The notes under the pieces are model-generated. The model saw nothing but the letters and a program-made list of their open reading frames with translations, searched no databases and was not told where the DNA came from. DNA of 64,000 nucleotides from Streptomyces sp. HD (lineage in GTDB: Bacteria; Actinomycetota; Actinomycetes; Streptomycetales; Streptomycetaceae), in contig NZ_JAQMYP010000028.1 in assembly GCF_028369295.1 (NCBI RefSeq), positions 62,001 to 126,000 on the forward strand. Reading direction: 5' to 3'. The number at the start of each line of letters is the position of its first letter. Positions within the stretch are counted from its first letter, which is position 1. This document shows, piece by piece, positions 46,001 through 54,041 of this stretch. Position numbers and translations under genes: made by a program.

Positions 46001-46082
46001 CGCGAGGCTGTCCCCCGAGGCCTACGGCAAGGCCTTCGAACAGGGCCGCGCCCTGCGGTCAGCGGCGGTCAGCGAACGGTAG
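43071..46082 (+). CDS. AfsR/SARP-type regulator with NB-ARC and TPR
   Basis: A 1003-residue STAND-type regulator. The N-terminal OmpR-like winged helix (GILGPLDVRTDDG; LIDGLYGAEPPAGAANALQS) and the BTAD domain (LYGQLMRALHAGGRPAEAL) define the SARP part. Next comes an NB-ARC ATPase with P-loop LTGPGGAGKTRLAIEVA (about 277-293) and Walker B LLLVLDNCEHL (about 348). A C-terminal TPR-like region follows (ALELFDEGLGYVRELDAPEE; DLAREAGAPDKVAAARRGLG). Such proteins activate secondary-metabolism genes. It reads toward the FAD monooxygenase 35 bases downstream, a likely operon. As I recall, the pair is not at this site in S. coelicolor. Confidence 0.93.
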   Translation: MRFGILGPLDVRTDDGTPLDPGGPRPRALLSLLLLDAGHAVSPQRLIDGLYGAEPPAGAANALQSQISRLRRRLAPHTDIEAGPAGYRITVPPESVDAHCFERLAREGRAALAAGDHARVARLLREALSLWRGPALPDLPDTHAERIRLEELRPAAVQDRIEADLALGGGSDLVPELRSLLAAHPLSERLYGQLMRALHAGGRPAEALTVFEEARRALAEQLGADPSLELSALHLELLQGQHSERRSVPVQLTRFVGREAELAEIDSALDGSRLVTLTGPGGAGKTRLAIEVASGHADVCYAELAPLTDGAQIPYAVLVALGVRDGFRTPATDGTERLSAALEERELLLVLDNCEHLVADAARLVALLLGACPGVRVLATSRESLGITGEVLIPVPPLPPEPAGRLFLDRARAVRPGFEGHTRVADICAALDGLPLAIELAAARLRTLTPDELADRLHDRFRLLSRGDRSKAPRHRTLRAVVEWSWDLLEEEERELATRLTVFAGGATLEAVEAVCATAYPEDLLASLVEKSFLEVSEGRYRMLETIRAFAAGQRVDAADEHRWRDAHAAYFRALAERAEPCLRGGGQLPWLARLDAERDNLDAALRHLVAAAPEDALRLMAALSWFWRLRTPHGEQVPLARALLAAVGGTPPPGLAEEYALCLMNTVTGRGDDPGEPGRIARVAALMHTMDKPLRLPFMMVLWSLAAGPLYAVADDLLAVQVRGEPWGRALLDLGLAYRDQFTGDPVAAEAAFARSLTGFRATGDRWGMANCLDPLGGFAGRRGEYDRALELFDEGLGYVRELDAPEETSDLLRSRATVLLHRGDAEEAAGHFTQAADLAREAGAPDKVAAARRGLGDAARLTGDTAHARVHYESALQACAANWFSVGETVLILIGLGRTAAAEGDLDQARGWFAQARTHALDSPDALALAAAADALASVAPHPERAAELLGAAEGLRGASAEGDPDVVRTRRAVHARLSPEAYGKAFEQGRALRSAAVSER

Positions 46083-46117
46083 GAGGGCGGTCAGCGGCAC
46101 CACCGAGGCTGCCGTAC

Positions 46118-47368
46118 ATGACGAACACGGCGAACACGGCGAACACGACCGACACGACGAGCGCGACGAACGCGACCCACGACCTCAGCCATCTCACCGT
46201 CCTGATCTCCGGCGCCAGCGTCGCCGGACCCGCCCTCGCGCTGAATCTGCTCCGCCACGGCGCGCGGGTCACCGTCGTCGAGAAGGCGCCCGAGCTGCGC
46301 GGCGGCGGATTCGCCGTCGACTTCCGGGGGCATGTGCACCGCAAGGTGCTCACCGAGATGGGCATCTGGGACGAGATCCACGCCCGCCAGACCCATATGG
46401 GGCGGCAGGTGGTCGTCGACGCGAACGGCGCCCCGAAGGTCGACCTGCCGTCGGAGATGATGAGCGGCGACGTGGAGATCTTCCGCGGCGAACTCGCGCG
46501 CCTGATGTACGAACGCACCCGGGACCGCGCGGAGTACATCTTCGGCGACTCGATCGCCACGCTCACCGACACGCCCCACGGTGTCGACGTCACCTTCGAC
46601 CGCAGCCCCGCCCGCCGCTTCGACCTGGTGATCGGCGCGGACGGCCTGCACTCCCACACCCGCTCCCTCGCGTTCGGCGAGAACTCCGGCCACCTGCGCT
46701 TCTTCGACCACTACGTGGCCGGCTTCGGCATCCCCAACCACCTGGGCCTGGACCGCACCGGCCGGGTCTACAGCGAGCCCGGCCGGGCGATCGCGATCGG
46801 CAACTACGACGGCGATCCCGACCGTGCGGGCGCGCTGCTGGTCTTCCGGTCCGAGCGGCTGTCGTACGACCGCCAGGACGTGGCCGCACAGAAGCGGATC
46901 CTCGCCGACCGGTTCGCGGGCATGGGCTGGGAGGGGCCGAACGTCCTCAAGGCCCTGGAGACGGCCGACGACCTGTACTTCGACGCGATCGCCCAGATCC
47001 ACGTCGAACGGCTCACCCGAGGGCGTGTGGCGCTGCTGGGGGACGCCGGGTACGGGGCGACCATGGGCGGGATGGGCACGGGGGTGGCGGTCGTAGGCGC
47101 GTATGTCCTGGCCGGTGAACTCGCCCTGGCCGGCGGCGATCACCGTACGGCGTTCGCCGCGTACGAGTCGCGGATCACGGCCTTCGCCAAGGGCTGCCAG
47201 AAGACCTCGGGCAACGCGGGCCCGTTCTTCGCGCCGGCCACCGAGCGGCGGATCCGCAGCCGGGACCGGATGTACCGGCTGCTCGCCTCCCGCCCGCTGG
47301 CGGCGTTCTTCAAGCGGCTCACCGAGAAGTCGGCGACCAACATCAAGTTGCCGGAGTACCCGGTGTGA
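46118..47368 (+). CDS. FAD-dependent monooxygenase (PHBH fold)
   Basis: A 416-residue group A flavin monooxygenase. Motifs are the dinucleotide fold VLISGASVAGPALALNLL, the DG motif DLVIGADGLHSHTRS and the GD motif GRVALLGDAGYGATMGGMGTG. It resembles enzymes that hydroxylate aromatic or antibiotic substrates (TetX-like), but the substrate cannot be read from sequence. The N-terminus is an odd low-complexity stretch of Asn, Thr and Ala (TNTANTANTTDTT) made by a short DNA repeat. It is convergent with thiD with only four bases between. Confidence 0.92.
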   Translation: MTNTANTANTTDTTSATNATHDLSHLTVLISGASVAGPALALNLLRHGARVTVVEKAPELRGGGFAVDFRGHVHRKVLTEMGIWDEIHARQTHMGRQVVVDANGAPKVDLPSEMMSGDVEIFRGELARLMYERTRDRAEYIFGDSIATLTDTPHGVDVTFDRSPARRFDLVIGADGLHSHTRSLAFGENSGHLRFFDHYVAGFGIPNHLGLDRTGRVYSEPGRAIAIGNYDGDPDRAGALLVFRSERLSYDRQDVAAQKRILADRFAGMGWEGPNVLKALETADDLYFDAIAQIHVERLTRGRVALLGDAGYGATMGGMGTGVAVVGAYVLAGELALAGGDHRTAFAAYESRITAFAKGCQKTSGNAGPFFAPATERRIRSRDRMYRLLASRPLAAFFKRLTEKSATNIKLPEYPV

Positions 47369-47372
47369 CGGG

Positions 47373-48164
47373 TTATGCGCGGGCCCTCAGGGCCCAGCCG
47401 TGGTCGACCGGCCCGATTCCGCCGCCGAGCGCGAATCCGGCGACGATCGCCGCGGTGACGTACTCCTTGGCCGCCGCCACCGCCTCCGGCACGGACTGTC
47501 CCTTGGCGAGCTGCGACGCGATCGCGGAGGCGAGGGTGCAGCCCGTGCCGTGGGTGTGCCGGTTGTCGTGGCGCGGGGCGCGCAGCCAGTGCTCCTCGGA
47601 GCCGTCGGTGAGCAGGTCCAGGGCGTCCCCCGAAAGGTGGCCGCCCTTCACGACGACCCAGCGGGGCCCGTACGCCAGCACGGCCGCCGCGGCCCGCCTG
47701 AGGTCGTCCTCGGACTCGACGTGCACCCCGGTGAGTTGGGCCACCTCGTCGAGGTTCGGCGTCGCCACGGTCGCGACCGGGAGCAGCTTGGTGCGGACGG
47801 AGTCCAGCGCGGAGGCCGCCAGCAGCGAGTCGCCGTGCTTGGAGACGCCCACCGGGTCAACGACGGCGGGCGCGTCCGTGCCGCCGATCAACTCGGCGAC
47901 CGCCTCCACGAGTTCGGCCGAGGCGAGCATCCCCGTCTTGATCGCCTGGACGCCGATGTCGTCGACGACACTGCGGTACTGCGCCCGCACCGCCTCCACC
48001 GGCAACTCCCAGGCGCCCTGCACACCAAGGGAGTTCTGGGCGGTGACCGCCGTGATCACGCTCATGCCGTGCACGCCGAGCGCGAGCATCGTCTTCAGGT
48101 CGGCCTGAATGCCCGCGCCGCCGCCGGAATCGGAGCCCGCCACCGTGAGAACGCGCGGGATCAT
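47373..48164 (-). CDS. thiD: Hydroxymethylpyrimidine (phosphate) kinase
   Basis: Thiamine biosynthesis kinase that phosphorylates HMP and HMP-P. It is 263 residues with MIPRVLTVAGSDSGGGAGIQ, KTGMLASAELVEAVAE and the C-terminal catalytic DNRHTHGTGCTLASAIA. The ATG overlaps the thiL stop by four bases (48161-48164), so thiL-thiD are coupled. Confidence 0.95.
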   Translation of the reverse strand: MIPRVLTVAGSDSGGGAGIQADLKTMLALGVHGMSVITAVTAQNSLGVQGAWELPVEAVRAQYRSVVDDIGVQAIKTGMLASAELVEAVAELIGGTDAPAVVDPVGVSKHGDSLLAASALDSVRTKLLPVATVATPNLDEVAQLTGVHVESEDDLRRAAAAVLAYGPRWVVVKGGHLSGDALDLLTDGSEEHWLRAPRHDNRHTHGTGCTLASAIASQLAKGQSVPEAVAAAKEYVTAAIVAGFALGGGIGPVDHGWALRARA

Positions 48165-49129
48165 GACTCGATGTCCCCGCCGAAGTGGTCCCAGCCGCCC
48201 TTCTTGGTCCACGGCGCCCCGTCGACCGTCACCTGGGGCAGCGCGGAGGGGTTGAGGACCTCGCCGATCACCTTCCAGCGGGCCGGGAGCTTCACGTCCG
48301 GCGGGAAGGTGGCCACGATCGCGTGGTCCTCTCCCCCGGTCAGCACCCACTGCATGGGGTCGACGCCGACGGCCTGGCCGATGTCGTTCATCTGCGTCGG
48401 GATGTCGATCGCGCCGGACCGGATGTCGATACGGACCTTGCTGGCCTCGGCGATGTGTCCGAGGTCGGCGATCAGCCCGTCGCTCACGTCGCACATAGCG
48501 GTCGCGCCGAGCGCGGCGGCGGCCGGGCCCGCGTGATACGGCGGCTCGGGACGCCGGTGCGCCTCCACGAAGGCACGCGGCGAGCGGAATCCCCGGGCCA
48601 GCACGGCGTATCCGGCGGCGGACCAGCCCAGCCAGCCGGTCACGGCGACGCGGTCGCCGGGCTGCGCGCCAGCCCGTGTGACCGGCTCCTGGTTGCGCAG
48701 ATCGCCGAGCGCGGTGATCGACACCATGATCGTGTCGCCCCGTACGACGTCCCCGCCGACCACGGAGGCGCCCGCGACCTGGCACTCGTCGCGCAGCCCG
48801 TCCATCAGCTCGCTCGGCCAGGTCACCGGGAGTTCGGCCGGCACGACCAGGCCGAGCAGCAGCGCGGTCGGTACGGCGCCCATGGCGGCGATGTCCGCGA
48901 GGTTCTGCGCGGCGGCCTTGCGGCCGACGTCGTAGGCCGTGGACCAGTCGCGGCGGAAGTGCCGTCCCTCCAGCAGGATGTCGGTGCTGGCCACGACCCT
49001 GCGGTCGGGCGCGGCCACCACCGCGGCGTCGTCGCCCGGGCCGACCCGGACCGCCGGGGTGGTGGTCAGACGGGAGGTGAGCTCCCTGATGAGCCCGAAC
49101 TCACCGAGCTCACCAACAGTGCCCTTCAT
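48161..49129 (-). CDS. thiL: Thiamine-monophosphate kinase
   Basis: Makes thiamine diphosphate from thiamine monophosphate. It is 322 residues from ATG 49127-49129 (MKGTVGELGEFGLIREL). Motifs are VRVGPGDDAAVV, ASTDILLEGRHF, CDVSDGLIADLGHIAE and VLTGGEDHAIVATFP, all of the AIR-synthase/ThiL fold. No THI-box riboswitch was recognised upstream. Confidence 0.95.
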   Translation of the reverse strand: MKGTVGELGEFGLIRELTSRLTTTPAVRVGPGDDAAVVAAPDRRVVASTDILLEGRHFRRDWSTAYDVGRKAAAQNLADIAAMGAVPTALLLGLVVPAELPVTWPSELMDGLRDECQVAGASVVGGDVVRGDTIMVSITALGDLRNQEPVTRAGAQPGDRVAVTGWLGWSAAGYAVLARGFRSPRAFVEAHRRPEPPYHAGPAAAALGATAMCDVSDGLIADLGHIAEASKVRIDIRSGAIDIPTQMNDIGQAVGVDPMQWVLTGGEDHAIVATFPPDVKLPARWKVIGEVLNPSALPQVTVDGAPWTKKGGWDHFGGDIES

Positions 49130-49356
49130 TACCCTTACGCCCCTTCTGTCCCTGTCCGCACCCGGTCGCGCGTCACTACGGTCCTCGCTACGGTCGAGGT
49201 GTACGTCAACTTCTGTCGTGCCCGAGAGCCTGCGGACAGGTTCTCGGCCCCGGCACGCGAGCCCCGGCCACCGCAGGTCTCCCCGCGACGAGCGGCGACG
49301 CGATACCGTGGCGTTCCTTTTCCCCACATGATCCTCGTGGCCGCCCTGGAGGTTCC

Positions 49357-49590
49357 GTGGTACAGGCGTACATCCTGATCCAGACGGAGGTCGGCAAGGC
49401 GTCGACCGTCGCCGAGACGATCAGCAAGATCCCTGGAGTCATCCAGGCCGAGGACGTGACGGGACCCTACGACGTCATCGTGCGCGCCCAGGCCGACACA
49501 GTCGACGATCTGGGTCGCATGGTGGTCGCGAAGGTCCAGCAGGTGGACGGCATCACCCGCACCCTGACCTGCCCGGTCGTCCATCTGTAG
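49357..49590 (+). CDS. Stand-alone Lrp/AsnC ligand-binding domain protein
   Basis: Seventy-seven residues matching only the RAM (ligand-binding) domain of Lrp/AsnC regulators: VQAYILIQTEVGKASTVAE, IPGVIQAEDVTGPYDVIVRA and a C-terminal strand. The DNA-binding half is absent and no room exists upstream for one. RAM domains bind amino acids and oligomerise. Such orphans may act as partners or sensors. GTG start; divergent from thiL. Confidence 0.9.
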   Translation: MVQAYILIQTEVGKASTVAETISKIPGVIQAEDVTGPYDVIVRAQADTVDDLGRMVVAKVQQVDGITRTLTCPVVHL

Positions 49591-49610
49591 CCCCCGTCTA
49601 CCCTTGGCCG

Positions 49611-50120
49611 GTGAACTCTTTCCGTCACCGGCACACTTCTGTCCTCGGGCTGCCCGCACTCGTCCTGCTGATCACCGCCGCGGGCTGCTCATCAGCAGAC
49701 GACAGCGGGTCGGCCGCGGTTCCCAGCCCCGACACGACGGTGGCCGGGCTGTGCCGGAAGCTGGACAAAGTACTGCCGGCCAAGGTGGACGGTGTGCGCC
49801 GCGAGGACCCCTCGCCCGCGTCCGCGCTGACCGCGGGCTGGGGGGACCCGGCGATCATACTGCGGTGCGGGGTCACGCGACCGCCGAAGATGGTCGACCC
49901 CGACGTGGCCGAGGGACACGACGCCGACGCGGTTCCGGGTGGGGTCGAGGGTGTCGACTGGCTGATGGAGAAACAGGACGGCGGGGCGCATCGTTTCACC
50001 ACCGCCAATCGAAACGCGTATGTCGAGGTGACGGTGCCTGCCGGGCGCGACAGCTCGGGTGTGCTGATCGACCTGGCGTCGGCGATCAAGAAGGCGATTC
50101 CGAAGCGGACGACCTACTGA
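49611..50120 (+). CDS. DUF3515 lipoprotein
   Basis: A 169-residue predicted lipoprotein: the hydrophobic signal GLPALVLLITAAGCSS has a lipobox ending at the modified cysteine. The mature part is the actinobacterial DUF3515 domain (VAGLCRKLDKVLPAKVDGV; PAIILRCGVTRPP). Function unknown. It lies 20 bases after the RAM-domain gene, so it may be cotranscribed, and is convergent with ddl. GTG start. Confidence 0.88.
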   Translation: MNSFRHRHTSVLGLPALVLLITAAGCSSADDSGSAAVPSPDTTVAGLCRKLDKVLPAKVDGVRREDPSPASALTAGWGDPAIILRCGVTRPPKMVDPDVAEGHDADAVPGGVEGVDWLMEKQDGGAHRFTTANRNAYVEVTVPAGRDSSGVLIDLASAIKKAIPKRTTY

Positions 50121-50132
50121 GCGCCGCGGGGT

Positions 50133-51290
50133 TCAGCGCAGGCCCGTCGACCTGCGCAGTGCCGCCTGGATCAGCCGGTCGATCAGGTCCGGGTAGCTGA
50201 TCCCGCTGGCCTGCCACATCTTCGGGTACATCGAGATCGGCGTGAAACCGGGCATCGTGTTGATCTCGTTGATCACGAACTCGCCGTCCTCGGTGAGGAA
50301 GAAGTCCGCGCGCACCAGGCCCTCGCAGGAGGCCGCCTCGAAGGCGTCCACGGCCAGGCGCTGCACCTCGGCCGTCTCCTGAGGCGTGAGGGGTGCCGGG
50401 ACGATGCCGGGCGTGGAGTCGATGTACTTGGCCTCGAAGTCGTAGTACGCGTGCGTGTCCGGCGGCGGGATCTCCGCGGGGACGGAGGCGCGCGGGCCGT
50501 CCTCGAACTCCAGCACACCGCACTCGATCTCACGGCCGCGCAGCGCCGCCTCGACCAGGATCTTCGGGTCGTGCCGCCGGGCCTCGGCGATCGCGTCGTC
50601 CAGGCCGGAGAGGTCCTCGACCTTGGTGATGCCGATCGACGAACCCGCGCGCGCGGGCTTCACGAACAACGGCCAGCCGTGGTCGCCGGCGAGGTCGATG
50701 ATCTTCTTGCGGGCGGCGGACTCGTCCTGCTCCCACTCACGCGGCCGGATCACCACGTACGGGCCCACCTTGAGCCCGAACGAGGTGAACACCCGCTTCA
50801 TGTACTCCTTGTCCTGGCCGACGGCCGAGGCGAGCACGCCCGAACCGACGTACGGGACACCGGAGAGCTCCAGCAGCCCCTGGAGGGTGCCGTCCTCGCC
50901 GTAGGGGCCGTGCAGCACCGGGAAGACCACATCGATCTCGCCGAGCGCCTTGGGCACCGATCCGGGCTCGGTGTAGACGACTTCGCGGTTCGCGGGGTCG
51001 ACGGGGAGCACCACGCCGCCCTCGCTCGACTCCGCCATCTGCTCGACGTTGGGCGTACGGCGTTCGGTGATCGCCATGCGCTCCGGTTCGTCGGCGGTGA
51101 GCACCCATCGGCCGCCCTGCGTAATGCCGATCGGCAGGACGTCGTACTTCGTCCGGTCGATCGCGCGCAGTACGGCGCCTGCGGTGACCATGGAGATCCC
51201 GTGCTCGGAGCTGCGACCGCCGAACACGACGGCCACGCGCGGCTTGCGGGGCGGCTGGCCAGGGCTCTGGGGGAGGTTCTCGGTGCTCAT
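50133..51290 (-). CDS. ddl: D-alanine--D-alanine ligase
   Basis: ATP-grasp enzyme that makes the D-Ala-D-Ala dipeptide of peptidoglycan. It is 385 residues with RVAVVFGGRSSEHGIS at the N-terminus, WPLFVKPARAGSSIGI (ATP binding), ILVEAALRGREIECGV, FEAKYIDSTPG (omega loop) and FVINEINTMPGFTPISM (Mg and D-Ala site). It is the housekeeping copy by its position; nothing nearby suggests a glycopeptide-resistance ligase. Confidence 0.95.
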   Translation of the reverse strand: MSTENLPQSPGQPPRKPRVAVVFGGRSSEHGISMVTAGAVLRAIDRTKYDVLPIGITQGGRWVLTADEPERMAITERRTPNVEQMAESSEGGVVLPVDPANREVVYTEPGSVPKALGEIDVVFPVLHGPYGEDGTLQGLLELSGVPYVGSGVLASAVGQDKEYMKRVFTSFGLKVGPYVVIRPREWEQDESAARKKIIDLAGDHGWPLFVKPARAGSSIGITKVEDLSGLDDAIAEARRHDPKILVEAALRGREIECGVLEFEDGPRASVPAEIPPPDTHAYYDFEAKYIDSTPGIVPAPLTPQETAEVQRLAVDAFEAASCEGLVRADFFLTEDGEFVINEINTMPGFTPISMYPKMWQASGISYPDLIDRLIQAALRRSTGLR

Positions 51291-51349
51291 ATCGCGTTGA
51301 GAGTACCCGTTGGTAGGGCCCTGAGACAGCGTGCCCGGGCGGGCGTCGC

Positions 51350-52360
51350 TCAGCGTCGTTCGGGCTTCGCGCTGCGCGACATCAGCTCCTTGAGAGCGAC
51401 GACCGGCGGCTTGCCCTCGTGCACGATGCCGACGACCGTCTCGGTGATCGGCATGTCGACGCCGTGCCGACGGGCCAGATCCAGCACGGACTCACAGGAC
51501 TTGACGCCCTCGGCGGTCTGCTTGGTGACCGCGATGGTCTCCTCCAGCGTCATGCCCTTGCCGAGGTTCGTGCCGAAGGTGTGGTTCCGGGACAGCGGCG
51601 AGGAACAGGTCGCCACCAGGTCGCCGAGGCCCGCGAGTCCGGAGAACGTCAGCGGGTCGGCACCCATCGCGAGGCCCAGCCGGGTGGTCTCGGCGAGCCC
51701 GCGGGTGATCAGCGAGCCCTTGGCGTTGTCGCCGAGGCCCATTCCGTCCGCGATGCCGACGGCGAGGCCGATGACGTTCTTCACGGCTCCGCCCAGTTCG
51801 CAACCCACCACGTCCGTATTGGTGTACGGCCGGAAGTACGGCGTGTGGCAGGCGGCCTGGAGACGCTGGGCGACGGACTCGTCGGTGCACGCGACCACGG
51901 CCGCGGCGGGCATGCGGGAGGCGATCTCGCGGGCCAGGTTGGGGCCGGTGACCACGGCGATGCGGTCCTGGCCGACCTTGGCCACGTCCTCGATGACCTC
52001 GCTCATCCGCATGGTGGTGCCGAGTTCGACGCCCTTCATCAGCGACACCAGGACCGTGCCCGGCGCCAGCATCGGCGTCCACTCGGCGAGGTTGGCGCGC
52101 AGGGTCTGGGAGGGGACGGACAGCACCGTGAAGTCGGCGCCGGCCATGGCCTCGGCGGGGTCCGTGGTCGCCCGCACGGCCTGCGGGAGCTCGACGCCGG
52201 GGAAGTAGTCGGGGTTCGTCCGGGTCGAGTTGATGGCCTCGGCGACCTCCGCGCGACGGGCCCACAGGGTGACCTCGCACCCCGCGTCGGCGAGGACGAT
52301 ACCGAAGGCCGTGCCCCACGAACCGGCGCTCAGAACTGCCGCCTTGACGGGCTTGCTCAC
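51350..52360 (-). CDS. gpsA: Glycerol-3-phosphate dehydrogenase [NAD(P)+]
   Basis: Supplies sn-glycerol-3-phosphate for phospholipids. It is 336 residues. The N-terminal dinucleotide motif reads VLSAGSWGTAFG, with Ser where most enzymes have the first Gly of GxGxWG. The catalytic region GCELGGAVKNVIGLAVGIADG and the later GLGDLVATCSSPLSRN are normal. GTG start 52358-52360 overlaps the plsC stop by four bases, so plsC-gpsA are translationally coupled. Confidence 0.95.
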   Translation of the reverse strand: MSKPVKAAVLSAGSWGTAFGIVLADAGCEVTLWARRAEVAEAINSTRTNPDYFPGVELPQAVRATTDPAEAMAGADFTVLSVPSQTLRANLAEWTPMLAPGTVLVSLMKGVELGTTMRMSEVIEDVAKVGQDRIAVVTGPNLAREIASRMPAAAVVACTDESVAQRLQAACHTPYFRPYTNTDVVGCELGGAVKNVIGLAVGIADGMGLGDNAKGSLITRGLAETTRLGLAMGADPLTFSGLAGLGDLVATCSSPLSRNHTFGTNLGKGMTLEETIAVTKQTAEGVKSCESVLDLARRHGVDMPITETVVGIVHEGKPPVVALKELMSRSAKPERR

Positions 52361-53145
52361 GTGCCCTGCCCCTCTTCCTGCTCGGCCTTCGCCTGCTGCG
52401 CCCGCCTGTTCTGCGCGGCGGTCCTGCGTCGCTGCTCGATGCGCTCCTGGCGCGGGTCGTACGGGGTGTCGGGCGCCTTCTCGCCGCGGATGTCCTCCAG
52501 CTGGCGGGTGATGGCGGCCATGATGACCTCGGTCGCCTCCTTCAGCAGCTCCGGGGTCATCTCCTGGTCGTAGAAGCCGGAGAGGTCCACGGGCGGGCCC
52601 GCGAGCACCTGGTGCGTCTTGCGCGGAAGGAGGTTGAGCTTCTTGGCGTACGGCGGCAGCAGTTCGTTGGCCCCCCACTGCGCGACCGGGATCACCGGGC
52701 ACTTGGTCTGCAGGGCGACGCGTGCGGCACCGGTCTTGGCGGTCATGGGCCACTGGTTCGGGTCCCGGGTGATGGTGCCCTCCGGGTAGAACGCCACGCA
52801 CTCGCCGCGCTCCACGGCGTTGATCGCGGCGCGGAAGGCGCTCAGCGCGTCCGTCGTCTCCCGGTAGACGGGGATCTGCCCGGTGCCGCGCATCGCAGCG
52901 CCGACGAATCCCTTCTTGAAAAGCCCGCTCTTCGCCAGGAATCGCGGGACCCGGCCGGTGTTGTACTGAAAGTGCGCGTACGCGAAGGGATCGATGTGCG
53001 AATTGTGGTTCACCGCGGTGATAAATCCGCCCTCGGCCGGAATGTGCTCCATTCCACGCCAGTCCCGCTTGATCAGAACCACCAGCGGTGGTTTGCAGAT
53101 CACCGCGGCGAAGCGGTACCAGAAGCCGATTCTGCGGCGGGGCAC
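52357..53145 (-). CDS. plsC: 1-acyl-sn-glycerol-3-phosphate acyltransferase
   Basis: Membrane-associated acyltransferase making phosphatidic acid. It is 262 residues. The H-x4-D motif is NHNSHIDP (His47, Asp52), and the substrate motif YPEGT is at 120-124. The Arg/Gln/Ala-rich tail (RQERIEQRRRTAAQNRRAQ) is basic and probably cytoplasmic. GTG start 53143-53145 with GAGGAAGG upstream. Paired with gpsA, whose product is its precursor. Confidence 0.92.
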   Translation of the reverse strand: MPRRRIGFWYRFAAVICKPPLVVLIKRDWRGMEHIPAEGGFITAVNHNSHIDPFAYAHFQYNTGRVPRFLAKSGLFKKGFVGAAMRGTGQIPVYRETTDALSAFRAAINAVERGECVAFYPEGTITRDPNQWPMTAKTGAARVALQTKCPVIPVAQWGANELLPPYAKKLNLLPRKTHQVLAGPPVDLSGFYDQEMTPELLKEATEVIMAAITRQLEDIRGEKAPDTPYDPRQERIEQRRRTAAQNRRAQQAKAEQEEGQGT

Positions 53146-53314
53146 GCGTGCACCTTCCTCTAGGGGTCAAGGACGTCGGGCCGGTGGGCCGCACAAGTGT
53201 CACCCCAGGCCGCCGGTCTGTCGAGAACACCGTACGCCTCGCCACAGCCACCACCAGATGGCGCTGGTGACGGCTGAGTGACAATGGCCGCGACAAGAGA
53301 GGGACGGAACGCTG

Positions 53315-54031
53315 GTGCAGTGGACCTTGGTCGTACCCCTGAAACCCCTGGCGCGGGCCAAGAGCAGGCTCTCGGACACCGCGGCGGACGGGCTGCGCCC
53401 GGGCCTGGCCCTCGCCTTCGCGCAGGACACCGTGGCCGCGGCACTGGCCTGCCCGGCCGTGAAGGATGTGGCAGTCGTCACGGACGACGCCCAGGCGGGC
53501 CGCGAGCTGGGCGCACTTGGCGCGCACATCGTCCCCGACGAGCCTGGCGGCGGCCTGAACGCGGCACTGGCGCATGCGGCAGCGGTCGTCCGCGCCTCCC
53601 GCCCCGACAGCGCCGTAGCGGCACTGAACGCCGATCTCCCCGCCCTGCGCCCCTTGGAATTGGCCCGGGTCCTGGACTCGGCGGCGGAATTCCCGCGCGC
53701 ATTTCTCCCCGATGCCGCCGAGATCGGCACCACATTGCTGGCCGCTGCCCCCGGCCACGAATTGCGCCCGGCATTCGGCACGGATTCCCGCGCCCGCCAT
53801 CGCGAGTCCGGCGCGATGGAACTCGACCTCGGCGAGGTGGATTCAGTACGCCAGGACGTGGACACCGGCGAGGATCTACGGGCCGCACTGGCCCTGGGCG
53901 TGGGCCCGCGAACAGCAGCGGCAGCAGCACGCCTACTGATCGACGAGCAGCAGCTGCCACGCCCTATAGGGGCGCGGGGAACTGCGCGACCGGCCCCCAC
54001 GGCGCCGCACCCGAAACACGACCCGTCGTAG
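53315..54031 (+). CDS. cofC: 2-phospho-L-lactate guanylyltransferase (F420 synthesis)
   Basis: Nucleotidyltransferase that activates phospholactate or phosphoenolpyruvate for coenzyme F420. It is 238 residues, starting VQWTLVVPLKPLARAKSRL, with NADLPALRP and DTGEDLRAALALGVGP matching CofC. The last roughly 20 residues (GARGTARPAPTAPHPKHDPS) are encoded by a dispersed Streptomyces repeat, so the native C-terminus appears replaced or extended. GTG start. Confidence 0.9.
   Translation: MQWTLVVPLKPLARAKSRLSDTAADGLRPGLALAFAQDTVAAALACPAVKDVAVVTDDAQAGRELGALGAHIVPDEPGGGLNAALAHAAAVVRASRPDSAVAALNADLPALRPLELARVLDSAAEFPRAFLPDAAEIGTTLLAAAPGHELRPAFGTDSRARHRESGAMELDLGEVDSVRQDVDTGEDLRAALALGVGPRTAAAAARLLIDEQQLPRPIGARGTARPAPTAPHPKHDPS
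53968..53988 (+). repeat. Dispersed Streptomyces repeat, copy 2 (3' end of cofC)
   Basis: Contains GCGCGGGGAACTGCGCG in a 21-base block identical to the minus strand of 23494-23514. It is preceded by CCCTAT and followed by CCGGCCCCCACGG, typical flanks of this element as I recall. It lies within the final codons of cofC. Confidence 0.8.
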
Positions 54032-54041
54032 GCTGACCACC

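Noticed and set aside
49130..49356. TPP riboswitch upstream of thiL-thiD
   Set aside because: The conserved THI-box core (CUGAGA and ACCUGA blocks) was not found on the minus strand here.
52361..53800. Long upstream extension of gpsA through plsC
   Set aside because: It is the shadow of plsC in another frame; gpsA starts at the GTG that overlaps the plsC stop.
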